Part shown: positions 1-9,821 of the stretch, piece after piece | Layout: each line of letters opens with the position of its first letter | Position numbering within the stretch: the stretch's first letter is position 1 | NCBI RefSeq assembly: GCF_024029435.1 | Contig: NZ_CP097118.1 | Location: forward strand, 620,001 to 684,000 | From: Fructilactobacillus hinvesii | GTDB taxonomy: Bacteria; Bacillota; Bacilli; Lactobacillales; Lactobacillaceae | Direction of reading: 5' to 3' | Length of the DNA stretch: 64,000 nt | The notes under the pieces: model-generated | Databases searched by the model: none | Told to the model about the DNA's origin: nothing | The model's input: the letters and a program-made list of their open reading frames with translations, nothing else | Made by a program: the position numbers and the translations under genes

Positions 1-283
1 GACCTATGAAGCCATCGTAAAGGGCGATCCAATTCCAAAACCAGGGGTTCCAGAATCATTCCGGGTTTTAGTGAAGGAATTACAAGCGCTGGGATTAGAC
101 ATGAAGGTCTTAGGTTCTAACCATCAGGCCATTGATTTGCGCGACATGGATGAAGATGATGAAGTTGTGAACGTGAACGCTTTAAACAAGGTTGCTCACG
201 AACAAGATGATCAACCAGCAGAAACAAAACCAGAAGCTAGTCATGCGGCTGGACACGATGAAAATGAGCAACAAGATCAGTAA
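1..283 (+). CDS. rpoB: RNA polymerase beta subunit, C-terminal end (partial)
   Basis: The reading frame starting at base 2 is open from the window edge to a TAA at 281-283 and encodes the last ~93 residues of the beta subunit. The conserved C-terminal core ([18 protein letters not shown]) is followed by an acidic, Gln-rich tail. The gene continues upstream of the window. It lies 24 bp before rpoC, the usual rpoB-rpoC arrangement. There is an internal GTG at 71, but it is not the start. Confidence 0.97.
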   Translation, partial: TYEAIVKGDPIPKPGVPESFRVLVKELQALGLDMKVLGSNHQAIDLRDMDEDDEVVNVNALNKVAHEQDDQPAETKPEASHAAGHDENEQQDQ

Positions 284-307
284 AAACTGAGCAAGGAGGG
301 AACGCCA

Positions 308-3300
308 ATGGTTGATGTGAACAAATTTAAGAGCATGCAAGTTGGTTTGGCTGCTCCAGAAACGATCCGCAGCTGGTCGTTTGGGGAAGTAAAAAAACCA
401 GAAACCATTAACTACCGGACGTTGAAACCGGAAAAAGACGGATTATTCGACGAACGGATCTTTGGACCAACCAAGGACTGGAAATGTGCCTGTGGAAAGT
501 ACAAAGGAATCCGGTACAAGGGAATTGTGTGTGACCGTTGTGGAGTTGAAGTTACCCGCGCTAAAGTTCGGCGGGAACGAATGGGCCACATTGAGTTAGC
601 TGCTCCAGTAACTCACATTTGGTACTACAAGGGAATTCCGAGCCGGATGGGCTTGGTCTTAGACATGAGTCCGCGGTCCTTAGAAGAAGTCATCTACTTC
701 GCGGCCTACGTTGTTACCGATCCCGGGAATACCCCGATGGAAAAGAAACAACTGTTAACGGAACAAGAATACCGAGACAAGAAGCGTGAATACGGCAACC
801 GATTTGAAGCTGAAATTGGAGCGGAAGCCATTCGAACCCTGTTAGATGACGTAGATCTGGAAAAAGAAGTTGGCGAACTCAAAGAAGAATTGAAGTCCGC
901 TACGGGACAAAAACGGACCCGGGCCATTCGTCGGTTAGACATTCTGGAAGCCTTTTTGACTTCTGGTAACCAACTAAATTGGATGGTTATGGATGCGATT
1001 CCGGTAATGCCACCTGACTTACGGCCAATGGTCCAACTCGAAGGGGGTCGGTTTGCCACCTCTGACTTGAACGACTTGTACCGGCGGGTAATTAATCGGA
1101 ATAACCGATTAAAACGGTTGCTTGATTTACACGCACCGGGCATCATCGTGCAAAACGAAAAGCGGATGCTTCAAGAAGCCGTGGATGCCCTGATCGATAA
1201 CGGTCGACGTGGTCGTCCAGTGGCTGGTCCTGGAAACCGGCCACTGAAATCATTGTCCCACCTCTTAAAGGGAAAGCAGGGACGGTTCCGTCAGAACTTG
1301 TTGGGGAAACGGGTTGACTACTCTGGTCGTTCCGTGATCGACGTTGGTCCATGGTTGAAGTTAAGCCAAATGGGGCTACCAGTTTCGATGGCCTTAGAAT
1401 TGTTTAAACCGTTCATTATGCATGAACTGGTGGAACGTGGGTTAGCTTCGAACGTGAAGAACGCTAAACGCGAAATTGAACGAAAAGACGATGTTGTCTT
1501 TGATGTGCTGCCAGATGTAATTAAAGAACACCCTGTCCTCTTAAACCGGGCCCCTACCTTGCACCGGTTAGGAATCCAAGCCTTCGAACCAGTGTTAGTA
1601 AGCGGAAAATCAATGCGGTTACACCCATTAGTTTGTGCTGCTTACAACGCTGATTTTGATGGAGACCAGATGGCCATTCACGTGCCACTGTCAGAAGAAG
1701 CTCAAGCAGAATCCCGGCTTTTAATGGCCGCTGCGGGTCACATTTTGGCACCAAAGGATGGAAAACCAGTTGTGGCTCCATCTCAGGATATGGTGATTGG
1801 GAACTACTACCTCACGATGGAAGAACCCAACCGGGAAGGTGAAGGCATGATCTTCAACGACCCTAATGAAGTAGAATTAGCCTACCGTGATGGGTTAGTG
1901 CACTGGCACAGCCGGATTGGGATTAAAGCCGCTGCTTATCCAGACAAGCCGTTTACGGACGACCAAAAAGATAAGATCATGGTTACTTCCGTCGGAAAGG
2001 TGATCTTTAACCAGATCTTGCCTAAGGCCTTTACCTACCTGAATGAACCAACCGAAACAAACTTGCATGGGTACGTTCCGGATGAATACTTCTTGGAACC
2101 AGGCGAAGATATCCACGAACACCTTGCCAACGCTGAATTGGTAAAACCGTTTAAGAAAGGCTTTTTATCAGACATCATTGCGGAAGTATACAGTCAGTAC
2201 AAGGTGACTGAAACCTCCGAACTGCTGGACCGGATTAAAGACCTTGGAAACGATGAATCCACGAAGTCTGGTTTGACGGTCGGAATGGGTGACATCATGG
2301 ACCTACACGAAAAGCCCGTTGTGGTTGCAGAAGCCCACAAAAAGGTTGATACAATCACAAAGCAGTTCCGGCGGGGATTAATTACCGACCAGGAACGGTA
2401 CGAACGGGTTGTGGACGTTTGGAACAACGCCCGTGACGAAATCCAAGAAGACCTGTTGAAGAACTTCGACCCAGAAAACCCAATCTTCATGATGAGTGAC
2501 TCTGGTGCCCGGGGAAACATCTCGAACTTTACGCAGTTAGCCGGAATGCGGGGTTTGATGGCATCTCCTGATGGAAAAATCATGGAACTGCCAATTACCT
2601 CAAACTTCCGGGAAGGAATGTCCGTCTTGGAAATGTTCATTTCAACCCACGGAGCCCGGAAAGGGATGACCGATACGGCCTTGAAGACGGCCAACTCAGG
2701 TTACTTAACTCGGCGGTTGGTTGACGTGGCTCAAGACGTTATTATTCGGGAAAAAGACTGTGGCACTGATCGTGGTTTAACCGTGACTGCCATCACGGAA
2801 GGGAACGAAATGATTGAACCACTTTACGATCGGATTTTAGGTCGAAATGCCATGAAGACGGTTACGAACCCGCAAACGGGCGAAGTAATTGTGGATCGAA
2901 ACGAAATGATCGATGACAAGAAGGCCCAAGCAATCGTGGACGCTGGCATCGAAGCCGTTGAAATTCGCTCCGCCTTTACTTGTAATACGGCCCACGGGGT
3001 TTGTGAACGTTGTTACGGTCAAAACCTTGCTACCGGTGACGAAGTGGAAGTGGGAGAAGCAGTCGGAACGGTTGCTGCTCAATCTATTGGTGAACCAGGA
3101 ACGCAGTTAACCCTCCGGACTTTCCATACCGGTGGGGTTGCAAGTAACACTGATATCACCCAGGGACTTCCACGGGTTCAAGAAATTTTTGAAGCTCGGA
3201 ATCCAAAGGGTAAATCAACCATTAGTGAGGTTACCGGAGTCGTGGAATTGATTGAAGAAGATCCCGCTGAAGGGGTTAAAGAAATCACGATTCAAGGGAA

Positions 3301-3952
3301 AGCCGATACCAGAAAGTACAAGGTGCCATTGACTGCCCGGATGCGGGTTGCTGAAGGTGACACGGTTCGCCGTGGAGAAGCCTTGAACGAAGGTTCGATT
3401 GATCCAAAGGAATTACTGAAGATCAGAGATACTTTATCCACTGAAACCTACTTGTTAACGGCGGTTCAAGAAGTTTACCGACGTCAAGGGGTGGAAGTGA
3501 ACGATAAGCATGCCGAAATCATGGTGCGGCAGATGTTACGGAAGGTCCGGGTCATGGATCCGGGTGATACTGACATTCTGCCTGGAACGTTGATTGATAT
3601 TGATGATTTCAAGGAACAAAACCGGGATGCCGTAATGACAGGGAAGGTTCCTGCTACGGCTCGTCCAGTACTTCTTGGAATCACCAAGGCCGCTTTGGAA
3701 ACCAACAGTTTCTTATCAGCTGCTTCCTTCCAAGAAACGACCAGAGTGTTGACCGATGCTGCCATTCGGGGCAAGGTCGATCCATTGATCGGTTTGAAGG
3801 AAAATGTCATTATCGGGAAGTTGTTACCAGCCGGAACGGGTGTTCATGAATATGAAGACATCGAACCAGAAGAACTGGGGCAAACTGCTGATCAAGGAGT
3901 AACTGCTCCTTCTGATCAAACAACCAGCGTTGATAGTGACGATGCCGAATAG
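308..3952 (+). CDS. rpoC: DNA-directed RNA polymerase subunit beta'
   Basis: Beta' subunit (1214 aa) of core RNA polymerase, which carries the catalytic magnesium site and the clamp. The N-terminal zinc site is C60, C62, C75, C78. The catalytic loop NADFDGDQ (residues ~447-454) holds the three metal-binding aspartates. A second cysteine cluster ([11 protein letters not shown]) begins near residue 892. The trigger/bridge region is intact and the C-terminus is acidic, as in other lactobacilli. ATG at 308 follows AAGGAGG with good spacing. It is co-transcribed with rpoB and ends at an intrinsic terminator. Confidence 0.98.
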   Translation: MVDVNKFKSMQVGLAAPETIRSWSFGEVKKPETINYRTLKPEKDGLFDERIFGPTKDWKCACGKYKGIRYKGIVCDRCGVEVTRAKVRRERMGHIELAAPVTHIWYYKGIPSRMGLVLDMSPRSLEEVIYFAAYVVTDPGNTPMEKKQLLTEQEYRDKKREYGNRFEAEIGAEAIRTLLDDVDLEKEVGELKEELKSATGQKRTRAIRRLDILEAFLTSGNQLNWMVMDAIPVMPPDLRPMVQLEGGRFATSDLNDLYRRVINRNNRLKRLLDLHAPGIIVQNEKRMLQEAVDALIDNGRRGRPVAGPGNRPLKSLSHLLKGKQGRFRQNLLGKRVDYSGRSVIDVGPWLKLSQMGLPVSMALELFKPFIMHELVERGLASNVKNAKREIERKDDVVFDVLPDVIKEHPVLLNRAPTLHRLGIQAFEPVLVSGKSMRLHPLVCAAYNADFDGDQMAIHVPLSEEAQAESRLLMAAAGHILAPKDGKPVVAPSQDMVIGNYYLTMEEPNREGEGMIFNDPNEVELAYRDGLVHWHSRIGIKAAAYPDKPFTDDQKDKIMVTSVGKVIFNQILPKAFTYLNEPTETNLHGYVPDEYFLEPGEDIHEHLANAELVKPFKKGFLSDIIAEVYSQYKVTETSELLDRIKDLGNDESTKSGLTVGMGDIMDLHEKPVVVAEAHKKVDTITKQFRRGLITDQERYERVVDVWNNARDEIQEDLLKNFDPENPIFMMSDSGARGNISNFTQLAGMRGLMASPDGKIMELPITSNFREGMSVLEMFISTHGARKGMTDTALKTANSGYLTRRLVDVAQDVIIREKDCGTDRGLTVTAITEGNEMIEPLYDRILGRNAMKTVTNPQTGEVIVDRNEMIDDKKAQAIVDAGIEAVEIRSAFTCNTAHGVCERCYGQNLATGDEVEVGEAVGTVAAQSIGEPGTQLTLRTFHTGGVASNTDITQGLPRVQEIFEARNPKGKSTISEVTGVVELIEEDPAEGVKEITIQGKADTRKYKVPLTARMRVAEGDTVRRGEALNEGSIDPKELLKIRDTLSTETYLLTAVQEVYRRQGVEVNDKHAEIMVRQMLRKVRVMDPGDTDILPGTLIDIDDFKEQNRDAVMTGKVPATARPVLLGITKAALETNSFLSAASFQETTRVLTDAAIRGKVDPLIGLKENVIIGKLLPAGTGVHEYEDIEPEELGQTADQGVTAPSDQTTSVDSDDAE

Positions 3953-3962
3953 TTAAGAAAAG

Positions 3963-3998
3963 CAAAAGGACGATTACAATTTGTAATCGTCCTTTTTT
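3963..3998 (+). terminator. rpoBC intrinsic terminator
   Basis: A perfect stem (AAAGGACGATTACA paired with TGTAATCGTCCTTT, 3-4 nt loop) is followed by a T-run just after the rpoC stop. It separates the rpoBC operon from the AT-rich gene that follows. Confidence 0.9.
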
Positions 3999-4060
3999 GC
4001 TATTTATTTAATTTGATGTTTGTTATAATTATCACCAACTATAAATGTGAGGAATTTTGT

Positions 4061-4840
4061 ATGGATAATTTTAATTTTTTTGTTGATGAAAGTACTTTCG
4101 ATTCCTTTTTTACTGTTGGTGGGTTGATAGTAAATAAAAATGAAAAAAAGATAATTATTGATGAGTTTAATGCTATTAAAAGAGACCTGTGGCCTAAGGA
4201 GTCTAAAAGAGAAATTAAAAGGAGAATCATTCATTTAGTTGATGTCAAGATAGCTCATTACCATAATAATCAACAATATTTTAATACAGTTCATAAATAT
4301 CCATACTATAAAAATGTTTTTTTTCCGAATAGTACTTATAAAACTTTATTCAGGAAAATTAGTAAATTAATTAATGAGCATGAAACTAAACTTATATGTT
4401 CAAGTATTTCCGCCCAAAATATGAAACATGAATATTCAATGAAGTATGCTGATTGGTATGTAATTGCCTTTCAAAAGTTACTAGATAACTATCTTCATTT
4501 TTTAGTGAAAAATAATGCTACTGGATCTATAATTGTTGAAGATAATACTAGTAGAGACAAGATAATGAAAGAATTTTATGGTTTTAAATTTTTAGATCAA
4601 TCAAAATTTAGTAATCGAGTGGTAAACAAACATATAAAAGAACTATTTTTCATTCCTAAAGATAATTCTAGTTCACCATTGTTACAAATTGCTGACGTAG
4701 TTGTTGGTGCAACAGTTAAACAGTTTTCTGAAACTCATTCTTATCCAGAAAGACAATTATATTCTAAATTTCAAGATAAATTTTATGATGGTAATCTTAA
4801 TAGAGTTGATGTTTTTGGAAATACTTTTATAGAATATTGA
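4061..4840 (+). CDS. DUF3800 domain protein (RNase H-like fold family, function unknown)
   Basis: About 259 aa. The N-terminal motif NFFVDES and the near-C-terminal LLQIADVVVGA match the DUF3800 signature (acidic residues after the first strand and a late Q-x-A-D motif). DUF3800 proteins are predicted to have an RNase H-like fold; their biological role is not established. I chose ATG 4061 because GTGAGGA precedes it; an ATG at 4013 is possible but has no ribosome binding site and overlaps a TATAAT box. The gene is much more AT-rich than rpoC and xpt, uses many ATA/AAA/TTA codons and stands alone between rpoC and xpt, which suggests horizontal gain. No mobility gene is attached. Confidence 0.8.
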   Translation: MDNFNFFVDESTFDSFFTVGGLIVNKNEKKIIIDEFNAIKRDLWPKESKREIKRRIIHLVDVKIAHYHNNQQYFNTVHKYPYYKNVFFPNSTYKTLFRKISKLINEHETKLICSSISAQNMKHEYSMKYADWYVIAFQKLLDNYLHFLVKNNATGSIIVEDNTSRDKIMKEFYGFKFLDQSKFSNRVVNKHIKELFFIPKDNSSSPLLQIADVVVGATVKQFSETHSYPERQLYSKFQDKFYDGNLNRVDVFGNTFIEY

Positions 4841-4851
4841 ACACACTAATT

Positions 4852-4879
4852 TTGAAAAAAAGAAATACCATGATATAAT
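4852..4879 (+). promoter_or_regulatory. promoter of candidate small RNA
   Basis: TTGAAA (4852-4857) and TATAAT (4874-4879) are separated by 16 nt. Transcription would start near 4886, with no plus-strand protein gene downstream before a terminator at ~5027. Confidence 0.65.
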
Positions 4880-4885
4880 CACTTT

Positions 4886-5027
4886 AGGCCATCTTAGGGC
4901 GTTAATTGGCGTACCGACTTTTATGGCTTTTAGTGAGAGTATACAAGCAAATTTTACAACGGGATTCCTACCGTTGATACCAGCTTTAAATAGCTAAAAG
5001 GGAGCGTATGTTTACGCTCCCTTTTTT
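4886..5027 (+). ncRNA. candidate stand-alone small RNA (~140 nt)
   Basis: A good sigma-A promoter is followed ~140 nt later by a strong intrinsic terminator, with no ORF between them, and the next gene (xpt) is on the other strand. Possible structure: a 5' stem (AGGCCAT pairing with ATGGCTT), a hairpin AACGG-loop-CCGTT near 4958-4975, a short closing pairing TTTAG/CTAAA between the ends, and the terminator hairpin. I do not recognise it as 6S, SRP RNA, tmRNA or RNase P. Identity is unknown; expression is inferred only from the promoter and terminator. Confidence 0.45.
4996..5027 (+). terminator. terminator of the candidate small RNA (bidirectional, also 3' of xpt)
   Basis: Stem GGGAGCGTA (5000-5008) pairs with TACGCTCCC (5013-5021), followed by six T. 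Four A residues precede the stem, so it may also weakly stop minus-strand transcripts leaving xpt. Confidence 0.85.
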
Positions 5028-5049
5028 GTATCTAAATTATTCCCTTTAA

Positions 5050-5622
5050 TTAATCCGCAAACGTGACCTTTTGGTTATCTAACGAAGCAATCTTTGCTAA
5101 CGATAACACGTCATAATCATGATCACGCAGGTACGCTCCTCCAGGTTGGAAGGTCTTTTCAATCACAATTCCAATGCCACCGACCGTGGCTCCGGCTGCT
5201 TTGGTAATCTTAATCAGCCCCTTGGTCGCCTCTCCGTTGGCCAAGAAGTCATCGATGATTAAGACCCGATCGGTATTATCTAGAAATTGTTTTTCAACGT
5301 AGATGTGGTTGCTAGTGTTTTTGGTGTAGGAATAGACTTTGGCGCTGTATACGTCATCTTTAACCACCAACGATTTACTCTTTCGGGCAAAAACTACGGG
5401 TAAGTGCATGGCTAACCCGGTCAAAACGGCAGGAGCAATTCCAGAGGCTTCTACCGTAAGGACCTTGGTGATGCCAGCCTTTTGAAAGTAATCCGCAAAA
5501 CTTTGGCCAATCTGCTGCATCAATTCGGGATCAATTTGATGGTTTAAAAAAGAATTTACCTTTAAAATGTTGCCCGGTAAGACGGTTCCGTTGGTTTCAA
5601 TGGCATGTTTTAGTGCGTCCAT
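5050..5622 (-). CDS. xpt: xanthine phosphoribosyltransferase
   Basis: Purine salvage enzyme (190 aa) that converts xanthine plus PRPP to XMP in the cytosol. The type I phosphoribosyltransferase PRPP loop is visible as VLIIDDFLANGEA, with the N-terminal MDALKHAIE and the hood region typical of Xpt. I chose ATG at 5622 because GGAGG lies 9 nt upstream; a TTG two codons earlier is too close to it. It is monocistronic and sits behind a guanine-type riboswitch and terminator, so expression should fall when guanine or xanthine is plentiful. Confidence 0.95.
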   Translation of the reverse strand: MDALKHAIETNGTVLPGNILKVNSFLNHQIDPELMQQIGQSFADYFQKAGITKVLTVEASGIAPAVLTGLAMHLPVVFARKSKSLVVKDDVYSAKVYSYTKNTSNHIYVEKQFLDNTDRVLIIDDFLANGEATKGLIKITKAAGATVGGIGIVIEKTFQPGGAYLRDHDYDVLSLAKIASLDNQKVTFAD

Positions 5623-5638
5623 AGTCAAATTCCTCCAT

Positions 5639-5665
5639 AAAAAAAGCCCACTAAACTAGTGGGCT
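5639..5665 (-). terminator. riboswitch-controlled terminator of xpt
   Basis: On the minus strand AGCCCACTA, a 3-nt loop and TAGTGGGCT are followed by a run of T, just before the xpt ribosome binding site. The upstream segment GTGGG (in the 3' side of the aptamer P1 helix) can pair with CCCAC of this stem, giving the antiterminator alternative. Confidence 0.85.
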
Positions 5666-5667
5666 AA

Positions 5668-5740
5668 CTCCCACTTATAGTTCAGAATTCCGGTTCGGAG
5701 TAGAAACGGTCAGCCAATTCTGACCATATATAAGCAGTAA
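5668..5740 (-). promoter_or_regulatory. purine (guanine-type) riboswitch aptamer
   Basis: On the minus strand the leader has the purine aptamer layout: P1 (TTATA/TATAA), a P2 hairpin (TCAG/CTGA), the conserved J2/3 core TTTCTAC, a P3 hairpin, and J3/1 containing ACTAT. The base in the specificity position reads C (as in xpt-type guanine aptamers), not U as in adenine aptamers. The P2 and P3 helices look shorter than usual, so the assignment rests on the core motifs plus position before xpt. Confidence 0.8.
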
Positions 5741-5751
5741 CAATTTCTTTT

Positions 5752-5780
5752 ATCTTACTCTGAATTAGGCGGAGAAGCAA
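5752..5780 (-). promoter_or_regulatory. xpt promoter
   Basis: On the minus strand TTGCTT (5775-5780) and TAAGAT (5752-5757) are 17 nt apart. The start would be near 5745, at the 5' edge of the aptamer. The -35 box lies inside the last codons of the upstream prepilin peptidase gene. Confidence 0.55.
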
Positions 5781-6442
5781 ACCAGTCCAGTTAGGTACAG
5801 GAGGGTACTGAGAAAGAGAAACGGTAAAAATGGTAACGAGCGATGGTGCTGTTTAATCAGCCAGATCAGTCCCAATCCAGATGCAGTTAGCAGGATACTG
5901 CACCAGGTAGTTAGAGGCAGAATGAGAAGCAGGAGCCAGAGCAAATCAAGATCACCATTGCCAATCCAAGGATGCCAGTGGTTGAAAGCCAAGAGCGCCA
6001 GGTAAAGGAAACTTTCTAGCAGGATTGCTAAAACCGATTGTTGACTTAATAAAAAAGTCAGTCCAATTTGAGGCAGTAAAAGCCACGTGGGATATCCCCA
6101 ACAGAGACTGTCAAAAATACTCAGGAGTTGAAAGCCTAACAAAAACAATAGCCACAGGGTGCTTTGGAAATTAACGGGGGGACTTAGCCAAAAACACCAA
6201 CCAGCCGTCAGTTCCCAGACTAGTAGTGACAACGGTAACGAGTGGTGACATGTTCGACACCGTCCGCGTTGCCAACAAAAACTTAAGACGGGGAATAACT
6301 CCCACCAGTGTAACGGGCATTGACAAAACTGACAATGTGACCGGCTCATCCCCAAGGATTCTCCCGCAATCGTCCGGCTTGCCACCACCAGCAAAAATGA
6401 ACCACAACAACAGCCACAGTAAAACCAAAAAATTAGCATCAT
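5765..6442 (-). CDS. comC: prepilin peptidase (A24 family, competence type)
   Basis: Membrane aspartic protease (~225 aa) that cleaves and N-methylates type IV prepilin-like proteins; in Firmicutes its substrates are the ComG pseudopilins of the DNA uptake machine. Visible features: an N-terminal GSFLLVVASR segment, a cytoplasmic zinc-type loop with two cysteine pairs (CQFCQCPLHWWELFPVLSF; CRTC), and two aspartate motifs in later membrane segments (FDSLCWGYP and GNGDLDL). About six hydrophobic segments follow. Three consecutive ATG codons (6445, 6442, 6439) follow AGGAGG; 6442 has the best spacing (6 nt). Functional competence cannot be judged from this gene alone. Confidence 0.88.
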   Translation of the reverse strand: MMLIFWFYCGCCCGSFLLVVASRTIAGESLGMSRSHCQFCQCPLHWWELFPVLSFCWQRGRCRTCHHSLPLSLLVWELTAGWCFWLSPPVNFQSTLWLLFLLGFQLLSIFDSLCWGYPTWLLLPQIGLTFLLSQQSVLAILLESFLYLALLAFNHWHPWIGNGDLDLLWLLLLILPLTTWCSILLTASGLGLIWLIKQHHRSLPFLPFLFLSTLLYLTGLVCFSA

Positions 6443-6480
6443 CATATTCCTCCTCTTTAAGGAGAAATACGGAACTACAG

Positions 6481-6509
6481 TTGACATCAACCATGCCCCG
6501 TGGTATTCT
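6481..6509 (+). promoter_or_regulatory. str operon promoter (rpsL-rpsG-fusA)
   Basis: Consensus TTGACA (6481-6486) and TATTCT (6504-6509) with exactly 17 nt between them, ~100 nt before rpsL. The -35 box lies just upstream of the divergent comC. Confidence 0.8.
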
Positions 6510-6613
6510 ACTCATTGTGCTTATCTATGTTAAGCGATTTTTTTATTTCAAAAAATGGTTCACCTGGATGTGTGGACTTACAACTCAAATTTTACGAAAG
6601 GAGGACTTTTTAG

Positions 6614-7033
6614 ATGCCTACAATTAACCAATTAGTTAGAAAAGGTCGTAAATCTAGAAGTTCTAAATCAAAGTCCCCAGCTTTGGGCTTTGGCTACAAC
6701 AGTTACAAGAAGAAACCAACTCGCAATCCTTCACCACAAAAACGGGGAGTTGCTACCCGTGTGGGAACGATGACACCAAAGAAGCCTAACTCTGCTTTGC
6801 GGAAATACGCTCGTGTGCGTCTTTCTAACTTGTACGAAGTTACGGCTTACATTCCTGGAATTGGTCACAACTTACAGGAACACAGTGTGGTCTTAATCCG
6901 TGGTGGTCGTGTTAAGGATTTACCTGGGGTTCGTTACCACGTTATTCGTGGTGCGCTTGATACTGCCGGAGTTCAAGATCGTCGTCAAGGACGTTCGAAG
7001 TACGGTACGAAGCGGCCAAAGGATAAGAAATAG
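6614..7033 (+). CDS. rpsL: 30S ribosomal protein S12
   Basis: Decoding-centre protein of the small subunit (139 aa). It starts with [13 protein letters not shown] and has the [15 protein letters not shown] and [18 protein letters not shown] blocks where streptomycin-resistance changes occur; the lysines there are the sensitive wild type (PKKPNS). ATG 6614 follows AAAGGAGG. First gene of the str operon. Confidence 0.98.
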   Translation: MPTINQLVRKGRKSRSSKSKSPALGFGYNSYKKKPTRNPSPQKRGVATRVGTMTPKKPNSALRKYARVRLSNLYEVTAYIPGIGHNLQEHSVVLIRGGRVKDLPGVRYHVIRGALDTAGVQDRRQGRSKYGTKRPKDKK

Positions 7034-7059
7034 ATCGACTAATTGAGGAGGACCTTTAG

Positions 7060-7530
7060 ATGCCTAGAAAAGGAAAAGTTCAACAACGAGAAATCCTTCC
7101 TGATCCAATCTACAACTCAAAGTTGGTTTCTAAATTAATCAACCACTTGATGTTAGATGGTAAGCGAGGAACTGCATCAGAAATCTTATACGGTGCATTC
7201 GAACAAATCAAAGACCAAACTGGAAACGATCCGGTAGAAGTTTTTGAAGAAGCAATGAAAAACGTAATGCCAGTGCTGGAAGTTAAGGCTCGTCGGGTTG
7301 GTGGATCAAACTACCAAGTTCCGATCGAAGTTCGTCCCAACCGGAGAACTACATTGGGCTTACGTTGGATTGTAAGCTACGCTCGGCTTCGTGGTGAACA
7401 CACCATGACGGAACGGCTTGCCAAAGAAATTATCGATGCTTCTAATAACACTGGAGCAGCAGTGAAGAAACGGGAAGATACCCACAAGATGGCCGAAGCC
7501 AACCGGGCTTTTGCTCACTACCGTTGGTAA
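7060..7530 (+). CDS. rpsG: 30S ribosomal protein S7
   Basis: Primary 16S-binding protein that nucleates assembly of the 30S head (156 aa, normal length). Conserved start MPRKG and end [15 protein letters not shown]. It lies 26 bp after rpsL with GAGGAGG before the ATG, and is followed by a terminator-like hairpin before fusA. Confidence 0.98.
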   Translation: MPRKGKVQQREILPDPIYNSKLVSKLINHLMLDGKRGTASEILYGAFEQIKDQTGNDPVEVFEEAMKNVMPVLEVKARRVGGSNYQVPIEVRPNRRTTLGLRWIVSYARLRGEHTMTERLAKEIIDASNNTGAAVKKREDTHKMAEANRAFAHYRW

Positions 7531-7559
7531 TCAGCTGCTGATTACAGGCTGGTAAGGCA

Positions 7560-7587
7560 AGGTGGCTAATTATTTAGCCACTTTTTT
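7560..7587 (+). terminator. attenuator/terminator between rpsG and fusA
   Basis: GTGGCTAA, a 4-nt loop and TTAGCCAC are followed by TTTTTT. No promoter with a good match is seen between it and fusA, so it probably trims rather than ends the operon transcript. Confidence 0.75.
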
Positions 7588-7616
7588 CGAATGATTAGAA
7601 ATTAAAGGAGTTTAAA

Positions 7617-9710
7617 ATGGCTAACAAACGTGCATTTCCGTTAGACAAAACCCGTAACATCGGGATCGTAGCCCACATTGATGCTGGGAAGACGACGACC
7701 ACGGAACGGGTTTTATACTACACGGGTCGCATTCACAAAATTGGTGAAACCCATGATGGTGCTTCACAAATGGACTTCATGGAAGAAGAAAAGGAACGTG
7801 GAATCACCATCCAATCTGCCGCTACTACGGCGCAATGGAAAGGTTACCGGGTTAACATCATTGATACCCCAGGACACGTGGACTTTACTGCCGAAGTTGA
7901 ACGTTCATTGCGGGTGCTTGATGGTGGAATCGTGGTAATGGATGGTGAAGCCGGAGTTGAACCACAAACAGAAACTGTTTGGCGGCAATGTTCTGACTTT
8001 AGTGTTCCGCGGATCGTGTTCATCAACAAGATGGATAAGATGGGAGCCGACTTTGATTGGTCTGTTCAAACCATCAAAGATCGTTTACACGCAAACGCCG
8101 TTCCGGTTCAAGTTCCAATTGGTGCTGAATCAGACTTTGAAGGGGTAATTGACCTCATCAAGATGAAGGCATACGTGTACGATGAAGACAAAGAGGGAGA
8201 AAACTGGGATACAGTTGATATTCCTGCTGACTACCAAGAAAAAGCTCAAGCAGCTCGTGAAAGTATGATTGAAGCCGTTGCTGACGTTGATGATGACGTG
8301 ATGGGTAAATTCCTTGAAGGGGAAGAACTCACCGAAGAAGACATCAAAGCTGGAATTCGGCGGGCAACTTTGAACTTGGAACTTTACCCAGTTTACGCTG
8401 GATCTGCTTACAAGAACAAAGGGGTTCAAATGATGATGGATGGTGTGATTGACTACCTTCCATCCCCATTGGAAGTTCGCCCATACATGGCTACTGATCC
8501 AGAAAATGACGACGCTCAAGTTGAAGTTCGGGCTGACGATAAAGGACCTTTCGCTGCTTTAGCCTTCAAGATTATGACGGACCCTTACGTTGGTCGGTTA
8601 ACCTTTATCCGGGTTTACCGGGGAACTTTGGAATCAGGTTCATACATCTTGAACGCTACCAAGGATAAACGGGAACGGGCCGGTCGATTAGTGCAAATGC
8701 ACTCTGACCAACGGCAAGAAATCCCAGAAGTATTCTCTGGTGATATCGCCGCTACAATCGGTTTGAAGAACACCACGACTGGTGATTCTTTAACTGACGT
8801 TGATCACCCGTTGATCTTAGAATCAATGGAATTCCCAGAACCAGTGATCCAAGTTTCGATTGAACCAAAGACCAAGGCCGATCAAAACAAGATGAACACT
8901 GCCTTACAAAAACTGTCTGAAGAAGACCCAACTTTCCAAGCTAATACTGATCCAGAAACGGGTCAAACGATTATTGCCGGAATGGGTGAGTTACAGTTGA
9001 ACATCATTATCGAACGGATGCGTCGTGAATTTGGGGTTGATGCTTCGATTGGTGCTCCACAAGTTGCTTACCGAGAAGCATTCAGCAAGCAAGTTAGTGC
9101 CGAAGGGAAGTTCGTTCGTCAGTCTGGTGGTAAAGGTCAATATGGTGATGTTTACATTGAATTTACGCCCAATGCCGAAGGTGAAGGTTTCGAATTTGAA
9201 GATGCCATCGTTGGTGGGGTAGTTCCACGTGAATACATTCCATCAGTTGAACAAGGACTGAAGGAAGCCATGGAAAACGGTGTCTTAGCCGGTTACCCAT
9301 TAATTGACTTAAAAGCTAAGTTATACGATGGTAGTTACCACGATGTCGATTCTAGTGAAGCAGCCTTCAAGATTGCCGCTTCATTAGCACTACGTGAAGC
9401 CGCTAAGAAAGCTGATCCAAAGATTTTGGAACCAATCATGAAGGTTGATATCCGGGTTCCAGAAGAATACATGGGTGACGTAATGGGTCAAGTTACTGCT
9501 CGGCGTGGTAACATCGAAGGAATGGAAGCTCGAGACGGAGCCGAAGACATCCATGCCATGGTTCCATTGGCTGAAATGTTCGGTTACGTTACGGACTTGC
9601 GGTCCGCTACGCAAGGTCGAGGAACGTTTACGATGACTTTTGACCACTACACGGCCGTTCCAAAGAACATTCAAGAAGACATTATTAAACAAAATGGTGG
9701 AGAAGCTTAA
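7617..9710 (+). CDS. fusA: elongation factor G
   Basis: GTPase (697 aa) that drives translocation of tRNA and mRNA on the ribosome. G1 AHIDAGKTT, the switch region [11 protein letters not shown]3 DTPGH and G4 NKMD are all present, followed by domains II-V including the domain [13 protein letters not shown] segment. ATG 7617 follows AAAGGAG. It is the last gene of the str operon here; tuf is not next to it, which is common in lactobacilli. Confidence 0.98.
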   Translation: MANKRAFPLDKTRNIGIVAHIDAGKTTTTERVLYYTGRIHKIGETHDGASQMDFMEEEKERGITIQSAATTAQWKGYRVNIIDTPGHVDFTAEVERSLRVLDGGIVVMDGEAGVEPQTETVWRQCSDFSVPRIVFINKMDKMGADFDWSVQTIKDRLHANAVPVQVPIGAESDFEGVIDLIKMKAYVYDEDKEGENWDTVDIPADYQEKAQAARESMIEAVADVDDDVMGKFLEGEELTEEDIKAGIRRATLNLELYPVYAGSAYKNKGVQMMMDGVIDYLPSPLEVRPYMATDPENDDAQVEVRADDKGPFAALAFKIMTDPYVGRLTFIRVYRGTLESGSYILNATKDKRERAGRLVQMHSDQRQEIPEVFSGDIAATIGLKNTTTGDSLTDVDHPLILESMEFPEPVIQVSIEPKTKADQNKMNTALQKLSEEDPTFQANTDPETGQTIIAGMGELQLNIIIERMRREFGVDASIGAPQVAYREAFSKQVSAEGKFVRQSGGKGQYGDVYIEFTPNAEGEGFEFEDAIVGGVVPREYIPSVEQGLKEAMENGVLAGYPLIDLKAKLYDGSYHDVDSSEAAFKIAASLALREAAKKADPKILEPIMKVDIRVPEEYMGDVMGQVTARRGNIEGMEARDGAEDIHAMVPLAEMFGYVTDLRSATQGRGTFTMTFDHYTAVPKNIQEDIIKQNGGEA

Positions 9711-9728
9711 TTAGCTATCCGCTTTATG

Positions 9729-9767
9729 AAAAAGTTTTACGTGCAGTTTTGCCGTAAAACTTTTTTT
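9729..9767 (+). terminator. str operon terminator
   Basis: AAAAAGTTTTACG pairs perfectly with CGTAAAACTTTTT across an 11-nt loop, followed by more T, 18 bp after the fusA stop. Confidence 0.92.
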
Positions 9768-9786
9768 GTTTATTCAGGGAAAACCC

Positions 9787-9815
9787 TTGAAATATCAGCG
9801 TTTATCAAGTAAGAT
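9787..9815 (+). promoter_or_regulatory. S10 operon promoter
   Basis: TTGAAA (9787-9792) and TAAGAT (9810-9815) are 17 nt apart, ~160 nt upstream of rpsJ and directly after the fusA terminator. Confidence 0.7.
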
Positions 9816-9821
9816 GGAATA

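Noticed and set aside
4013..4060. ATG 4013 as the DUF3800 start
   Set aside because: No ribosome binding site, and TATAAT lies within this stretch; ATG 4061 matches the domain start.
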